DNA from: Candidatus Poribacteria bacterium
Lineage (GTDB): Bacteria; Poribacteria; WGA-4E; WGA-3G
Direction: 5' to 3'
DNA length: 64,000 bases
Assembly (NCBI GenBank): GCA_028820845.1
Contig: JAPPII010000124.1
Span: 62,001-126,000 of the forward strand
The translations under genes were made by a program, and so were the position numbers. The notes beneath the pieces were generated by a model. It worked only from the letters and a program-made list of their open reading frames with translations. It was not told the origin of the DNA and did no database searches. This document shows, one piece after another, positions 1-7,692 of this stretch. Numbering within the stretch: the first letter of the stretch is position 1; each line of letters opens with the position of its first letter.

Positions 1-1251
1 GATCTCAACCGTATCAAAGCCTCCGTCGTCCCCACAGCCGAGTGGCATCAGATGTATCGAGAGGCGTGGCGGCTTCAACGGGATTACTTCTGGACGGAGG
101 ATATGTCAGGCGTGGATTGGGAACAGGTCTATCAACGCTACCTCCCGCTACTTGACCGGATTGCCACGCGCGGCGAATTTTCTGACCTTATGTGGGAGAT
201 GCAGGGTGAACTCGGCACCTCACACGCCTATGAATTTGGCGGCGATTATCGCAGTTCACCGAATTACGCACAAGGATTTCTCGGTGCTGACTTCGTTTAT
301 GATGCTGAGAACGGCGGATACCGGATTACGCACATTCCGCAAGGCGATGCATGGGAGGCAGCAAAAGATTCAGCACTGAATGCCCCGGGGATTAACGTCG
401 GCAAAGGGGATATCCTGCTTGCTATCGGTGGACAAAGCGTCAGTGAAACCGTCTCACCCGGTGAACTCCTTGTGAACCTTGCAAACCAGGAGGTACAAGC
501 CACCTTCCAAAACGCAGAAGACAGCGAAAAACGGTCTGTCACGCTCAAAGTCCTACGGAGCGAAAGGGAGTTACGGTATCGCGAGTGGGTCTCCCGGAAT
601 CGGCAGTACGTCCACGAAAAAACGGACGGCAAAGTCGGATATGTCCATATTCCCGACATGTCGCGACGCGGGTATGCGGAATTTCACCGCGGCTATCTCG
701 CCGAAGTGAGTTATCCCGGCTTACTTGTTGATGTGCGTTATAATGGCGGAGGGCATGTTTCGCAGCTCCTGTTAGAGAAGTTATCCCGTCGACGGATTGG
801 ATATGACATTCCGCGTTGGGGAGCACCGCACCCCTATCCAGATGCGTCAGTCCTCGGTCCGATGGTAGCCGTCACCAACGAAAACGCAGGCTCTGACGGC
901 GACATCTTCTCACACTGTTTCAAGCTCATGGAGTTAGGACTGCTGATCGGAAAACGAACGTGGGGTGGCGTTATCGGTATCTCGCCGCATCAGATGTTTG
1001 TGGATAGAGGCGGAACAACGCAACCCGAGTATTCGTTCTGGTTCGTTGATGTCGGTTGGAGCGTTGAGAACTACGGCACCGACCCCGATATCGAGGTAGA
1101 CTATCGTCCACAGGACTACACCACCGAAGCCGATCCACAGCTCGATAGGGCAATAGAGGAACTCCTCCGACAGATGGAAGAGAACCCACCCGAAGTCCCA
1201 GATTTCGGCGACCGGCCCCGTTTAACATTGCCAACGCTGCCGAAAGCGTGA
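1..1251 (+). CDS. Tricorn-type protease, C-terminal part (5' end outside window)
   Basis: The frame is open to the left edge, so this is the 3' part (about 416 codons) of a longer gene. It matches the core, PDZ and S41 protease part of tricorn, a large cytosolic serine protease that cuts peptides released by the proteasome or other ATP-dependent proteases. The segment GTSHAYEFGGDYR carries the Ser-His pair expected in the C1 subdomain. A PDZ-like stretch follows (INVGKGDILLAIGGQSV). NENAGSDGDIFSHCFK holds the nucleophilic Ser, and VENYGTDPDIEVD the late Glu of the catalytic tetrad. All four catalytic positions therefore look intact. The beta-propeller domains that normally precede this part would lie upstream of the window. 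Assignment is by recognised family motifs. Confidence 0.88.
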   Translation, partial: DLNRIKASVVPTAEWHQMYREAWRLQRDYFWTEDMSGVDWEQVYQRYLPLLDRIATRGEFSDLMWEMQGELGTSHAYEFGGDYRSSPNYAQGFLGADFVYDAENGGYRITHIPQGDAWEAAKDSALNAPGINVGKGDILLAIGGQSVSETVSPGELLVNLANQEVQATFQNAEDSEKRSVTLKVLRSERELRYREWVSRNRQYVHEKTDGKVGYVHIPDMSRRGYAEFHRGYLAEVSYPGLLVDVRYNGGGHVSQLLLEKLSRRRIGYDIPRWGAPHPYPDASVLGPMVAVTNENAGSDGDIFSHCFKLMELGLLIGKRTWGGVIGISPHQMFVDRGGTTQPEYSFWFVDVGWSVENYGTDPDIEVDYRPQDYTTEADPQLDRAIEELLRQMEENPPEVPDFGDRPRLTLPTLPKA

Positions 1252-1360
1252 TAAGATGTATGAATGGCAATTTTCTGTAGGTGCGTTTTCCAAACACTAA
1301 TCCACTTCCCTTACGTGATTGGAAAACGCGTTTATGCAGGCAATTGGGAGGTAAGTCGAA

Positions 1361-1981
1361 ATGAATGTATTAGAGATGTCCGATTCTAAAATTTATAAAC
1401 TCGGGATTGGGATACTTATAGAGCAATTCGGACTTGATGGAACAACACGGTTTCTCGGAATCTGTAAACCGCGCAAGAACGACATGAAAATGAACGTACA
1501 AACGCTTTCCCATTCTGAGATGGAAAAGATTCAGGAGGAGCTCTATAAGGCTTATAGAACACAACCGCTTGGACTTCATAGAAACCTCAATCAAATGTCC
1601 GACATGGATTTTTACGAGTTGGGGATTAAAGCTATTTCGGACCAGATGGGCCCCGTCGGAATGGCGCGCTTTATCAGAATACGCAGACCTGGTACCACTG
1701 ATTATACTGCTGAACGCCATAAATGGCTTGATAAACTTGATAGGCACACAGCCCTTAAAGGGATTCGGCAGATTCAAGAAAAAAAATGCGTGGCAGCACG
1801 AACAGAAGACAACTCCGAGTCCGCATCGAAAATCCGCATACGTGGTTACAAAAGATGGATAGAAGTCAAAGGACAGCACACCAAGTATGAGCGGCATGCT
1901 GAGCCGGATTTCCTAATTGGTAGGCGCGGTTTTGCGGCGTACTCGACCCCGGTTCATGCCCTAAGGCATGAATACCGTTGA
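1361..1981 (+). CDS. Hypothetical protein with a duplicated MSD-x-x-[FI]Y-x-LGI motif
   Basis: A 206-residue protein with a good ribosome site (GGGAGG, about 9 bases before ATG). Two copies of a motif of about 37 residues are visible: residues 6-42 (MSDSKIYKLGIGILIEQFG...) and 79-115 (MSDMDFYELGIKAISDQMG..., ending GTTDYTAERHKWL). The second copy resembles small hypothetical proteins of 60-70 residues that I recall from cyanobacteria and Poribacteria, often near possible toxin-type genes; no function is known to me. The first copy is more degenerate. The last 20 or so codons run into a palindromic repeat (from 1919), so the C-terminus may be an accretion. Function unknown. Confidence 0.6.
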   Translation: MNVLEMSDSKIYKLGIGILIEQFGLDGTTRFLGICKPRKNDMKMNVQTLSHSEMEKIQEELYKAYRTQPLGLHRNLNQMSDMDFYELGIKAISDQMGPVGMARFIRIRRPGTTDYTAERHKWLDKLDRHTALKGIRQIQEKKCVAARTEDNSESASKIRIRGYKRWIEVKGQHTKYERHAEPDFLIGRRGFAAYSTPVHALRHEYR

Positions 1982-2010
1982 TTCATGCGACGGGCATTCC
2001 CAACCGCGCC
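1919..2010 (+). repeat. Family A palindromic repeat, long variant
   Basis: Outer arms GGTAGGCGCGGTT and AACCGCGCC enclose about 70 extra bases, including a hairpin TTCATGCC-CTAA-GGCATGAA. The inner ends (TTGCGGCGTACTCG on the left, ATGCGACGGGCATTCC on the right) recur in the copy at 8491-8551. The left arm overlaps the 3' end of the preceding ORF. Confidence 0.7.
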
Positions 2011-2043
2011 AGTTCTCCTTCCACAATCGATCGTGCCGCCGCT

Positions 2044-2065
2044 GGCGAGGTTTCCTAACCTCGCC
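2044..2065. repeat. Family A palindromic repeat (short form)
   Basis: Perfect palindromic arms GGCGAGG / CCTCGCC around a TTTCCTAA centre. One of seven short copies in the window; all are intergenic. Confidence 0.85.
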
Positions 2066-2092
2066 TTTTACTACATCTTCTGGCAAGTATTC

Positions 2093-2121
2093 CGGTTTGT
2101 AGTAGGGCAATTCATTGCCCG
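2093..2121 (+). repeat. Family B palindromic repeat
   Basis: CGGTTTGTAGTA lead followed by a stem GGGCAAT-TC-ATTGCCC. Related copies with different but still self-complementary stems lie near 55.8 and 56.6 kb. Confidence 0.75.
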
Positions 2122-2173
2122 TATTTCATATCTATAGATGCTTATCTCTTCTCCACCACTCTCCGTTAGAATA

Positions 2174-2199
2174 GGTAGGCGAGGTTTCCTAACCTCGTC
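2174..2199. repeat. Family A palindromic repeat (short form)
   Basis: GGTAGGCGAGG lead and arm with a CCTCGTC right arm (one mismatch). It sits in the 292-base space between the 206-codon ORF and the convergent EamA gene. That space also holds the copies at 2044 and 2093 and no gene. Confidence 0.8.
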
Positions 2200-2273
2200 G
2201 TCTCACCGTTCCAAACCCTCTCTTTGCTCCAGCGGAGCAGCATATCTATAGCATGAGTCGCCTTAAGACTTTA

Positions 2274-3194
2274 TCACTGCCGCATATTCACCAAATAAAT
2301 CCCAGCCGCCACCAGCACAGCACCCCCCAGCAAACTAATCGTCAGTTCATCCCCTAAAAACAAGTAGCTAAACAGCACTCCCGACAAAGGCGTTGCAAAG
2401 AACAGCACAACCAGTTTACTCGCACTATATCGCTCAAGTATAGATGTCCACGCCAAAAAACAGAAACCCGCGATAACACCCCCTTGATACAGGAGCGCAG
2501 CGGCACTTGAAAGTGTGAGCTGCATCGGTTCACCGCGTTCAAATAAGAAACTGATTACACCATAACACGGAAGACTCAAACTTAAATACCACACGAGAAG
2601 TCGGTACGGATGAATCGATTGGACGAGGAGTTTTGTCACGACAACGCGGAGCCCCAAGAAGCACCCACTGATGAGTACAAGGATATCGCCGAGAATACTC
2701 GTTTCACCATCACCGAGGTGCGGGGCGACTGTTACAAAAACACCACTGAAGGCAACGATAATCCCCAAGGTCTTTGGAATCGAAAGGCGTTCCGTCGGAA
2801 TCCAGAGATGCGCAAATATTGCTGTAAAAAAGGGGTAGACGTTGATGAAGATGGTTGAGCGCGATGCTGTCGTGAAGAGCGTTCCTATGTTCAATGTGAT
2901 AATTTGAAGTATGAAAATGGTCGTGAGTAGGATCAGTCGCGGCAGTTCACCGCGACGTAAACCAAGCGAGACACGTCTGAAGAGTGACCACCCTCCAATA
3001 ATAACCAGTCCAATCACAAAACGGAAAAACGCCAGTGCCATGGGTGGGAAGTCTTGCAGCCCGACTTTGATTGATGGCGAATTCCCACCCCAAAGAAATG
3101 CGAGGAGCAAAGCGAGGGCGATAATCTTCCCCCGCGGCTCCTCACTAATCACTGCTGGTCTTGGCGATGTCCCGATAGTCTCTTTTTTATTCAA
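2274..3194 (-). CDS. EamA/DMT-family transporter
   Basis: A 306-residue integral membrane protein of the drug/metabolite transporter superfamily: two EamA repeats, about ten transmembrane segments and short polar loops. The N-terminal block IIALALLLAFLWGGNSPSIK with the downstream stretch FPPMALAFFRFVIG is typical of the first EamA domain; the second begins near VITKLLVQSIHPYRLLVWYLSLSL. The substrate cannot be read from sequence; family members export amino acids, nucleotides or other small metabolites. Length matches the family. It lies downstream of the PhyH-like gene on the same strand, with a 69-base gap holding a GGGGTT-TGC-AACCCC hairpin, so co-transcription is possible. Confidence 0.85.
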   Translation of the reverse strand: MNKKETIGTSPRPAVISEEPRGKIIALALLLAFLWGGNSPSIKVGLQDFPPMALAFFRFVIGLVIIGGWSLFRRVSLGLRRGELPRLILLTTIFILQIITLNIGTLFTTASRSTIFINVYPFFTAIFAHLWIPTERLSIPKTLGIIVAFSGVFVTVAPHLGDGETSILGDILVLISGCFLGLRVVVTKLLVQSIHPYRLLVWYLSLSLPCYGVISFLFERGEPMQLTLSSAAALLYQGGVIAGFCFLAWTSILERYSASKLVVLFFATPLSGVLFSYLFLGDELTISLLGGAVLVAAGIYLVNMRQ

Positions 3195-3235
3195 AGGAAG
3201 CTGATATCCTCAGTAGAGGTTCCCGTTCTTTTACA

Positions 3236-3256
3236 GTAGGAGGGGTTTGCAACCCC
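3236..3256. repeat. Short palindromic repeat, GTAGG-led
   Basis: GTAGG lead followed by a stem GGGGTT-TGC-AACCCC. It resembles family A in layout (GTAGG plus a hairpin) but has a different stem. It lies between the PhyH stop and the EamA start. Confidence 0.55.
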
Positions 3257-3263
3257 GATTTCA

Positions 3264-4067
3264 TTAATCGTAAGCACCCGGACGGTGATTCCCCATTAAG
3301 CGTTGTTGACGTTCCGTTGCCAGTTCCAAAGTATTGTCGTTGAACTGAAACCGATTCAGGTAGGGCGGGAATTTCTGGGTTATCATCCGATTCGCGTAAT
3401 GCACCTGTAGGAGATACCGAGTCTGATCGCTCCGATTCGCTGTCCCTCGGTGCCAAACCTCACTTCGGAAAAGCACGACATCACCACCATTACAGAGAAT
3501 GCTTTTCTCTTGATTCCCTTTCCATTCCGTTTCGCCATCCGGTCGCCGTCCAGAAAGGTGGCTACCCGGCACGAACTTTGTTGGACCGAGGTCTTCGTAG
3601 AGATCGTCCAGATAGTAGTGTGCAGTTGTGATGAAAATCGGGACCTTGACGCGAGGGTCCTCTAAAATATCCGCTGGCAGTGGAATCGGCAACCAATCTG
3701 TGTGTAAACCTTGATCAGGACGCCCCGGACCTGTTACCCATGCTGTCATACCGATGACATGGCAGTCTTCGCCGTGCACTGCCTCTGCTAACTCAATGAC
3801 GGGAGACATGTCGAGATATTGTAGGAAGACCGGATCGCGATTGAAGGCATTATTAATATGTTTGTTGAGGAAACCGTTCCCATTTTCTGGTGTACCGTGC
3901 CTATCAAAACTCTCAGGAATAGCCGTTAACCTGTCCATCGCGGCGCGAAGTTCCGCCAGTTGTGCCCCTTCGATAACCGTCGGTAGATAGGCATATCCGT
4001 CTTCCTCCATTGCTGTGACTTGGCTCTCGAGGTCGGGATAGGCTACAAGAGGTAAGGATTCGCTCAT
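3264..4067 (-). CDS. Phytanoyl-CoA dioxygenase (PhyH) family oxygenase
   Basis: A 267-residue Fe(II)/2-oxoglutarate-dependent oxygenase-like protein. The metal-binding facial triad is readable: H122 and D124 in GLHTDW, and the distal H206 in VWHRGTANRSDQTRYLLQVHY, where a downstream Arg would bind 2-oxoglutarate. Family members hydroxylate varied small molecules; the substrate cannot be inferred. AAGGAG lies a suitable distance before the ATG. It is the first of three PhyH-like genes in the window (others at 12957 and 38273). They are not close duplicates of each other, which suggests diversified substrate use. Confidence 0.88.
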   Translation of the reverse strand: MSESLPLVAYPDLESQVTAMEEDGYAYLPTVIEGAQLAELRAAMDRLTAIPESFDRHGTPENGNGFLNKHINNAFNRDPVFLQYLDMSPVIELAEAVHGEDCHVIGMTAWVTGPGRPDQGLHTDWLPIPLPADILEDPRVKVPIFITTAHYYLDDLYEDLGPTKFVPGSHLSGRRPDGETEWKGNQEKSILCNGGDVVLFRSEVWHRGTANRSDQTRYLLQVHYANRMITQKFPPYLNRFQFNDNTLELATERQQRLMGNHRPGAYD

Positions 4068-4238
4068 TGTCTGTTTCTCCTTTTTCTATAGCGAAACTTG
4101 GAAAGTTCAATCTTTCACTTCTGTATTTTACAACTTTCAGATGTCTATGTCAACTTTTTTCCGAACAATTCGTTAACAAAGTACATCCAAATTAATGTTA
4201 AGAGTAACTAAAGTATTATCAAAAAAGGAGAAAGAAAA

Positions 4239-4505
4239 ATGAAAAATGAACACGTAACGCCCGAAACTTCTGAAACTATGACTAAAGATACAGCTATCCG
4301 GGTGCTTGGAACAGTGTTGGAATCTTTACCCGGCAATCTCTTTCACGTGAAGTTAGAGGATAACGATTACAAGGTGGTCGCCTACCTTGCCGGTAAACTG
4401 ATGCAGCACAAAATCTGGGTCCTCCCCGGCGACCAGGTTACCGTTGAGCTTTCTCCGTATGATCTCACGCGTGGACGCATCGTTTGGCGGGATCCGGGTG
4501 CTTAG
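4239..4505 (+). CDS. infA: Translation initiation factor IF-1
   Basis: An 88-residue OB-fold protein matching IF-1: [19 protein letters not shown], then [18 protein letters not shown] and the diagnostic [15 protein letters not shown] near the C-terminus. IF-1 sits in the A site of the 30S subunit during initiation. The start at 4239 is supported by an AGGAG ribosome site and gives an N-terminal extension of about 16 residues over the usual 70-72-residue protein. An internal ATG at 4278 would give the standard length. It is not in a ribosomal-protein operon here but precedes rsgA, another small-subunit factor, by 139 bases. Confidence 0.92.
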   Translation: MKNEHVTPETSETMTKDTAIRVLGTVLESLPGNLFHVKLEDNDYKVVAYLAGKLMQHKIWVLPGDQVTVELSPYDLTRGRIVWRDPGA

Positions 4506-4644
4506 GATCTTCCGCTACGCACACCCTTTCCTGGAGAACGCTGCGTTTCATGCGATCACGTCCGTGCAAGTATAAAAAGGAGTAACAGCCTGTTTTTTCT
4601 TAATGCGCACATAAGCAACGCGTCTCCGACAGGCAAACCTAATT

Positions 4645-5634
4645 ATGGAAGGCATTGTAATCAAAGCGCGCGGTGGCGAATACGAGGTGCAGGTCGGCAA
4701 TCAATGCTATACCTGTGTCTTGCGCCACCAACTCATTGAGGATGAAAAACGGAGACTTGATGAGACAAAAGAGATGCCCTATGTCGATTTAGTCGCTGTC
4801 GGTGATCGGGTCCGTATCTCGGCAACAGCGTCTACACAAGAGAGCGGATATATCGAGGAAGGTCTTCCACGCGACACGCAGTTCGGACGCACCCGGATGG
4901 ACGGTTGGCGGCAAATCATCGTCGCCAACCTCGATATGTTACTCATCATCTTCGCCGCACGCCATCCTACCCTCAAACTTCGCATGCTTGATAGATTCCT
5001 CGTTACCGCAGAGGCATCTGATGTTGAACCCGTCATCTGTATTAACAAAATCGACTTAGCGAAATTCGAGAATGTACAGCGCGAACTCAATTTATATGAA
5101 GAATTAGGCTATAAAGTGGTTTATACAAGTACTGTGACCGGTATAGGCATTGACAAATTGCGCGAAGTGATGCAAAATAGCATTTCAGCGATTGTAGGTT
5201 CATCAGGTGTTGGAAAATCTTCGTTGCTCAATGCATTGCAGCCCGGGCTACAACTCCGAACGGGCGAGGTCGATGACCGCATACACAAAGGACGACATAC
5301 CACAACTGAAGTCGTACTCTTACCGCTCGAATTCGGGGGCTTCGTCGCCGATACACCGGGCATCCGAACCCTCGGTTTGCTTGAAATTGATGACGAACAG
5401 GGGCTTGATATCCATTTCCCAGAGATGCGGACTTATATACCGGAGTGCAAGTTTGCCGCGTGTACACACCAACACGAACCGGCTTGCGCCGTTAAGCGGG
5501 CAGTCGAAACTGGGGACATCAACCCGCTCCGATATGAAAGCTATCTCCGGATCTCCGGATTTAAGGAAGGGAGATATGAACGAAACTCAGATAAGAAACG
5601 AACCGATCGAAAGACACGACGACGTAGACGCTGA
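4645..5634 (+). CDS. rsgA: Small ribosomal subunit biogenesis GTPase RsgA
   Basis: A 329-residue circularly permuted GTPase that acts late in 30S maturation. The motif order is the permuted one: NKID (G4, 134-137) precedes the P-loop GSSGVGKSS (185-193), a conserved TT (G2, about 219-220) and DTPG (G3, 236-239). An N-terminal OB-like region comes first. The C-terminal zinc knuckle is visible with C268, C273, H275 and C281. Length matches the family. Its last 59 bases overlap the start of the next gene in another frame. Confidence 0.95.
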   Translation: MEGIVIKARGGEYEVQVGNQCYTCVLRHQLIEDEKRRLDETKEMPYVDLVAVGDRVRISATASTQESGYIEEGLPRDTQFGRTRMDGWRQIIVANLDMLLIIFAARHPTLKLRMLDRFLVTAEASDVEPVICINKIDLAKFENVQRELNLYEELGYKVVYTSTVTGIGIDKLREVMQNSISAIVGSSGVGKSSLLNALQPGLQLRTGEVDDRIHKGRHTTTEVVLLPLEFGGFVADTPGIRTLGLLEIDDEQGLDIHFPEMRTYIPECKFAACTHQHEPACAVKRAVETGDINPLRYESYLRISGFKEGRYERNSDKKRTDRKTRRRRR

Positions 5635-6406
5635 TCCTCAGAAATGGGCGAACGCAATTCAAAACCTGATGCGTATTATTGAGAGAAGCGAACAGAAACT
5701 TGGGTACTTTGAAAACCGAGTGAAACAGGCACAATTCGTAGATCGTCCGAAGCAGCAGAAAGTTCGTGCTGCGGGTGCCCAAGTCGGTATGCACTCAGCA
5801 CAGCTCGAAGGATTGCGCAACGAGTTGTACCAACTCGAACGTCTTCATAGTGGGGGCATCCACTTTCGGCACACCACGGAGAATGAGCTTCGCCAAATTT
5901 GGGCGTGGATCAGCCGACCGACCATCAGAAAATACCTTTACACAACGCCAGTATCGTTTGAAACCTTTCTTGAGGATTGGCATCGTTGGATGGCACAAGA
6001 ACAGACACGTGCCTTCGCTATTGAACTCCGTACGACCCGACTTCTCATCGGATTTATCCTTCTCCAGCACGATGAAGATACCGTTACCATCAAATTCGTC
6101 GTCATTCGACCCGATTATCGTGCCCGGGGATATGGCACAGATACACTCGTTGAAGCCGCTCACTACGCTTTTGAGCAACTCGGAGCTGAACACATCACGC
6201 TACAAGTATCCGTTGACAACGGACCCGCACTGGTATGTTTTGAAAATGCAGGGTTCCGCTACCTCGGTTACACAGATACTGCAGGACAGACCTACACCAT
6301 GGGCATTGAACGGAGCGAATGGGAAGGCGACACGCCGATAGACGAGGTATCTGCCTCCCCACGACTCAGTGCCCCGCTTGGTGCGTTTTTTGATGAGGAA
6401 AATTGA
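5576..6406 (+). CDS. GNAT-family N-acetyltransferase with N-terminal coiled coil
   Basis: Chosen start is the ATG at 5576, preceded by AAGGAAGGGAG; this gives 276 residues. Residues 1-90 are charged and heptad-rich (probable coiled coil). The GNAT domain follows from GIHFRHTTENELRQIWAWI. The acetyl-CoA loop is VIRPDYRARGYGTDTLVEAA (R-x-R-G-Y-G form), and motif B is DNGPALVCFENAGFRYLGY. It resembles RimJ/RimL-type acetyltransferases that modify protein N-termini or small molecules; the substrate is unknown. The start lies inside rsgA, so translational coupling is likely. The frame is open further upstream, but that part only shadows rsgA. Confidence 0.82.
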   Translation: MNETQIRNEPIERHDDVDADPQKWANAIQNLMRIIERSEQKLGYFENRVKQAQFVDRPKQQKVRAAGAQVGMHSAQLEGLRNELYQLERLHSGGIHFRHTTENELRQIWAWISRPTIRKYLYTTPVSFETFLEDWHRWMAQEQTRAFAIELRTTRLLIGFILLQHDEDTVTIKFVVIRPDYRARGYGTDTLVEAAHYAFEQLGAEHITLQVSVDNGPALVCFENAGFRYLGYTDTAGQTYTMGIERSEWEGDTPIDEVSASPRLSAPLGAFFDEEN

Positions 6407-6421
6407 ATTGTCTATACCGCT

Positions 6422-6443
6422 GGCGAGGTTTATCAACCTCGTC
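6422..6443. repeat. Family A palindromic repeat (degenerate short form)
   Basis: GGCGAGGTT and AACCTCGTC arms with a TATC centre instead of TCCT. First of two copies in the 678-base space between the GNAT gene and the regulator at 7085. Confidence 0.7.
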
Positions 6444-6475
6444 TTCTTAACTTAGTTCTTCCGCTATCTTACTCT

Positions 6476-6501
6476 GGTAGGCGCGGTTTCTTAACCGCGC
6501 C
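6476..6501. repeat. Family A palindromic repeat, GC-variant stem
   Basis: GGTAG lead with arms GGCGCGG / CCGCGCC. Both arms are altered relative to the GGCGAGG / CCTCGCC copies, so pairing is preserved. Confidence 0.8.
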
Positions 6502-6580
6502 GATTCTCCTGAATAAATAGCCCTATTTTTTTTCAAAAAAATACCCAAAAGTGCATCCGAAAATGTGTATAAACGAATCG

Positions 6581-6610
6581 TTGTCATTTTTTGAATGGCG
6601 ATGGTATCCT
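6581..6610 (+). promoter_or_regulatory. Possible promoter for the 10-codon leader ORF
   Basis: TTGTCA and TATCCT separated by 18 bases. The -10 element is weak. It would drive the 10-codon ORF at 6655 and the terminator at 6732. Confidence 0.35.
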
Positions 6611-6654
6611 ATTGCCGCTGTATTGTGGCAAGCGAAAAAAAGGAGGAATTTATT

Positions 6655-6687
6655 ATGTTAGCAAACCAGAGGAGGTGTGACACTTAG
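6655..6687 (+). CDS. 10-codon leader ORF with strong ribosome site
   Basis: ATG at 6655 is preceded by a near-perfect ribosome site (AAAGGAGG, spacing about 8) and encodes only MLANQRRCDT before TAG. The stop lies inside the first of two tandem hairpins, and a rho-independent terminator follows 45 bases later. An ORF so short with such a strong start suggests a regulatory leader peptide rather than a functional protein. It could also be the remnant of a deleted gene. No runs of a single amino acid codon point to a classical amino-acid attenuator. Confidence 0.4.
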   Translation: MLANQRRCDT

Positions 6688-6724
6688 TGTTACACCCTTG
6701 TGGTGTGACACCGAGTGTCGCACG
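6674..6724 (+). repeat. Tandem pair of GGTGTGACAC hairpins
   Basis: Two similar hairpins lie 28 bases apart, at 6674-6696 (GTGTGACAC-TTA-GTGTTACAC) and 6702-6724 (GTGTGACAC-CGA-GTGTCGCAC). Each contains G-U pairs. They sit between the 10-codon ORF and the terminator. Confidence 0.65.
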
Positions 6725-6731
6725 CTTTGGA

Positions 6732-6773
6732 AAGGGACGGGGGGCTGAAACCCCTCTGTCCCTTATTTTTCTT
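6732..6773 (+). terminator. Rho-independent terminator
   Basis: Stem AAGGGAC...GTCCCTT (6732-6738 / 6758-6764) with an inner GGGG/CCCC pairing, followed by ATTTTTCTT. It ends the short transcript of the 10-codon ORF well before the next gene. Confidence 0.8.
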
Positions 6774-6841
6774 ATGCGTTGCTTTTAGAATAGAATGAGA
6801 TCACACTGAACTAAATTTTCATGGCATATTTTTCTATCTTT

Positions 6842-6850
6842 TGGTATACT
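6842..6850 (+). promoter_or_regulatory. Extended -10 promoter
   Basis: TGGTATACT: an extended -10 (TG-n) with TATACT at 6845-6850. Only a weak TGGCAT lies at the -35 distance. It would transcribe the 27-codon ORF and the regulator at 7085. Confidence 0.5.
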
Positions 6851-6950
6851 ATCCCGTACAATTAGCAAAGCGTAATCTTTGCCAATATGTTGTTAATTTT
6901 TTCAATCGTGCTAAACTACAAAGAGAGACAAAAAGGAGGAGGTAACCATT

Positions 6951-7034
6951 ATGCTACGTTTGAACCACGCTACCCTTCGTCTAAAAACATGCAGTCCAGG
7001 GCGATGGTGCCTCTGCCCATTATCGACGCTTTGA
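6951..7034 (+). CDS. 27-codon leader ORF
   Basis: ATG preceded by AAAGGAGGAGG, a very strong ribosome site. It encodes a 27-residue basic, Cys-containing peptide that I do not recognise. It ends 50 bases before the sigma-like gene. Between them a hairpin (CCTCA-TACG-TGAGG, about 7060-7073) includes part of the GAGGAG that would serve the downstream start, so translation of this ORF may control access to that site. It is either a leader peptide or a small protein. Confidence 0.4.
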   Translation: MLRLNHATLRLKTCSPGRWCLCPLSTL

Positions 7035-7084
7035 TTGAAATGGCATAGGCGCAGTCGCCTCATACGTGAGGAGTCGCTCTATCT

Positions 7085-7459
7085 ATGCCCAAATTTAATC
7101 CTGAATTTTGGGAAATTCCGGTCCCACCGGAATATTTCGATGAGTTTACGACAGAAGATTGTCTTTGGTATCAAGCACCTGATAACGGATATATAATAGC
7201 CCGTCGTCTCAAACGTCAAGCGGTCTTAGAACAGATCCATCAAATTATTGTAAACGATCTAACGCACCGCCAAGCCGAGTGCGTCCAACTCTACTTCTAC
7301 CAGGGCAAAACCCAAGAAGAGATTGGTTCTATCCTCGGCATCTCCCGGCGTGTCGTCAGTCAACACCTCTTTGGTATCACACGAAACGGGAAGCAGATAG
7401 GCGGCGCGATTAACAAGATCCGCAAGATGTGCCGAAAACAAGGAATAGAATTTCCTTAG
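7085..7459 (+). CDS. Sigma-70 region 4-like helix-turn-helix protein
   Basis: A 124-residue protein. The C-terminal half reads as a sigma region 4 / LuxR-like HTH: LTHRQAECVQLYFYQGKTQEEIGSILGISRRVVSQHLFGITRNG, with the usual Q/T-x-E-E-I-G-x-I-L-G-I-S turn and a recognition helix RRVVSQHL. The N-terminal 45 residues are acidic and aromatic, without a recognised domain, and no region 2 is present. It is therefore unlikely to be a complete sigma factor; an anti-repressor or DNA-binding regulator is more plausible. It sits directly upstream of two lipoprotein genes it could control, but that is inference. Confidence 0.7.
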   Translation: MPKFNPEFWEIPVPPEYFDEFTTEDCLWYQAPDNGYIIARRLKRQAVLEQIHQIIVNDLTHRQAECVQLYFYQGKTQEEIGSILGISRRVVSQHLFGITRNGKQIGGAINKIRKMCRKQGIEFP

Positions 7460-7491
7460 TACTAAAGAACCAATTTATCTATCAACACTAC

Positions 7492-7550
7492 AAGTGCAAT
7501 TCAATGCAAGAGAAACCTTCTAGGAGAACCTCTTGCATTGAATTGCACTT
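7492..7550. repeat. Perfect 21-bp inverted repeat
   Basis: Arms at 7492-7512 and 7530-7550 are perfectly complementary, with a 17-base loop that itself contains a short stem around TCTAGGA. It lies between the regulator stop and the first lipoprotein start. There is no T-tract, so it is not an ordinary terminator. Confidence 0.85.
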
Positions 7551-7692
7551 CGACCCCTGCGACTCAGCAAACACCCTCGCTGGTCAGCGGTGCTGCCGCT
7601 GTAAATGAAAAATATTGAAACTTGGACGAACATTCTGCGTTTCCTTAAGGACGCTTTGTTGTTTAAAAAAATCAAATATTAAGGAGATAAAC

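Noticed and set aside
5207-5575. Upstream part of the long frame continuing into the GNAT gene
   Set aside because: It lies inside rsgA in another frame and has no ribosome site; the GNAT gene starts at 5576 with a good site.
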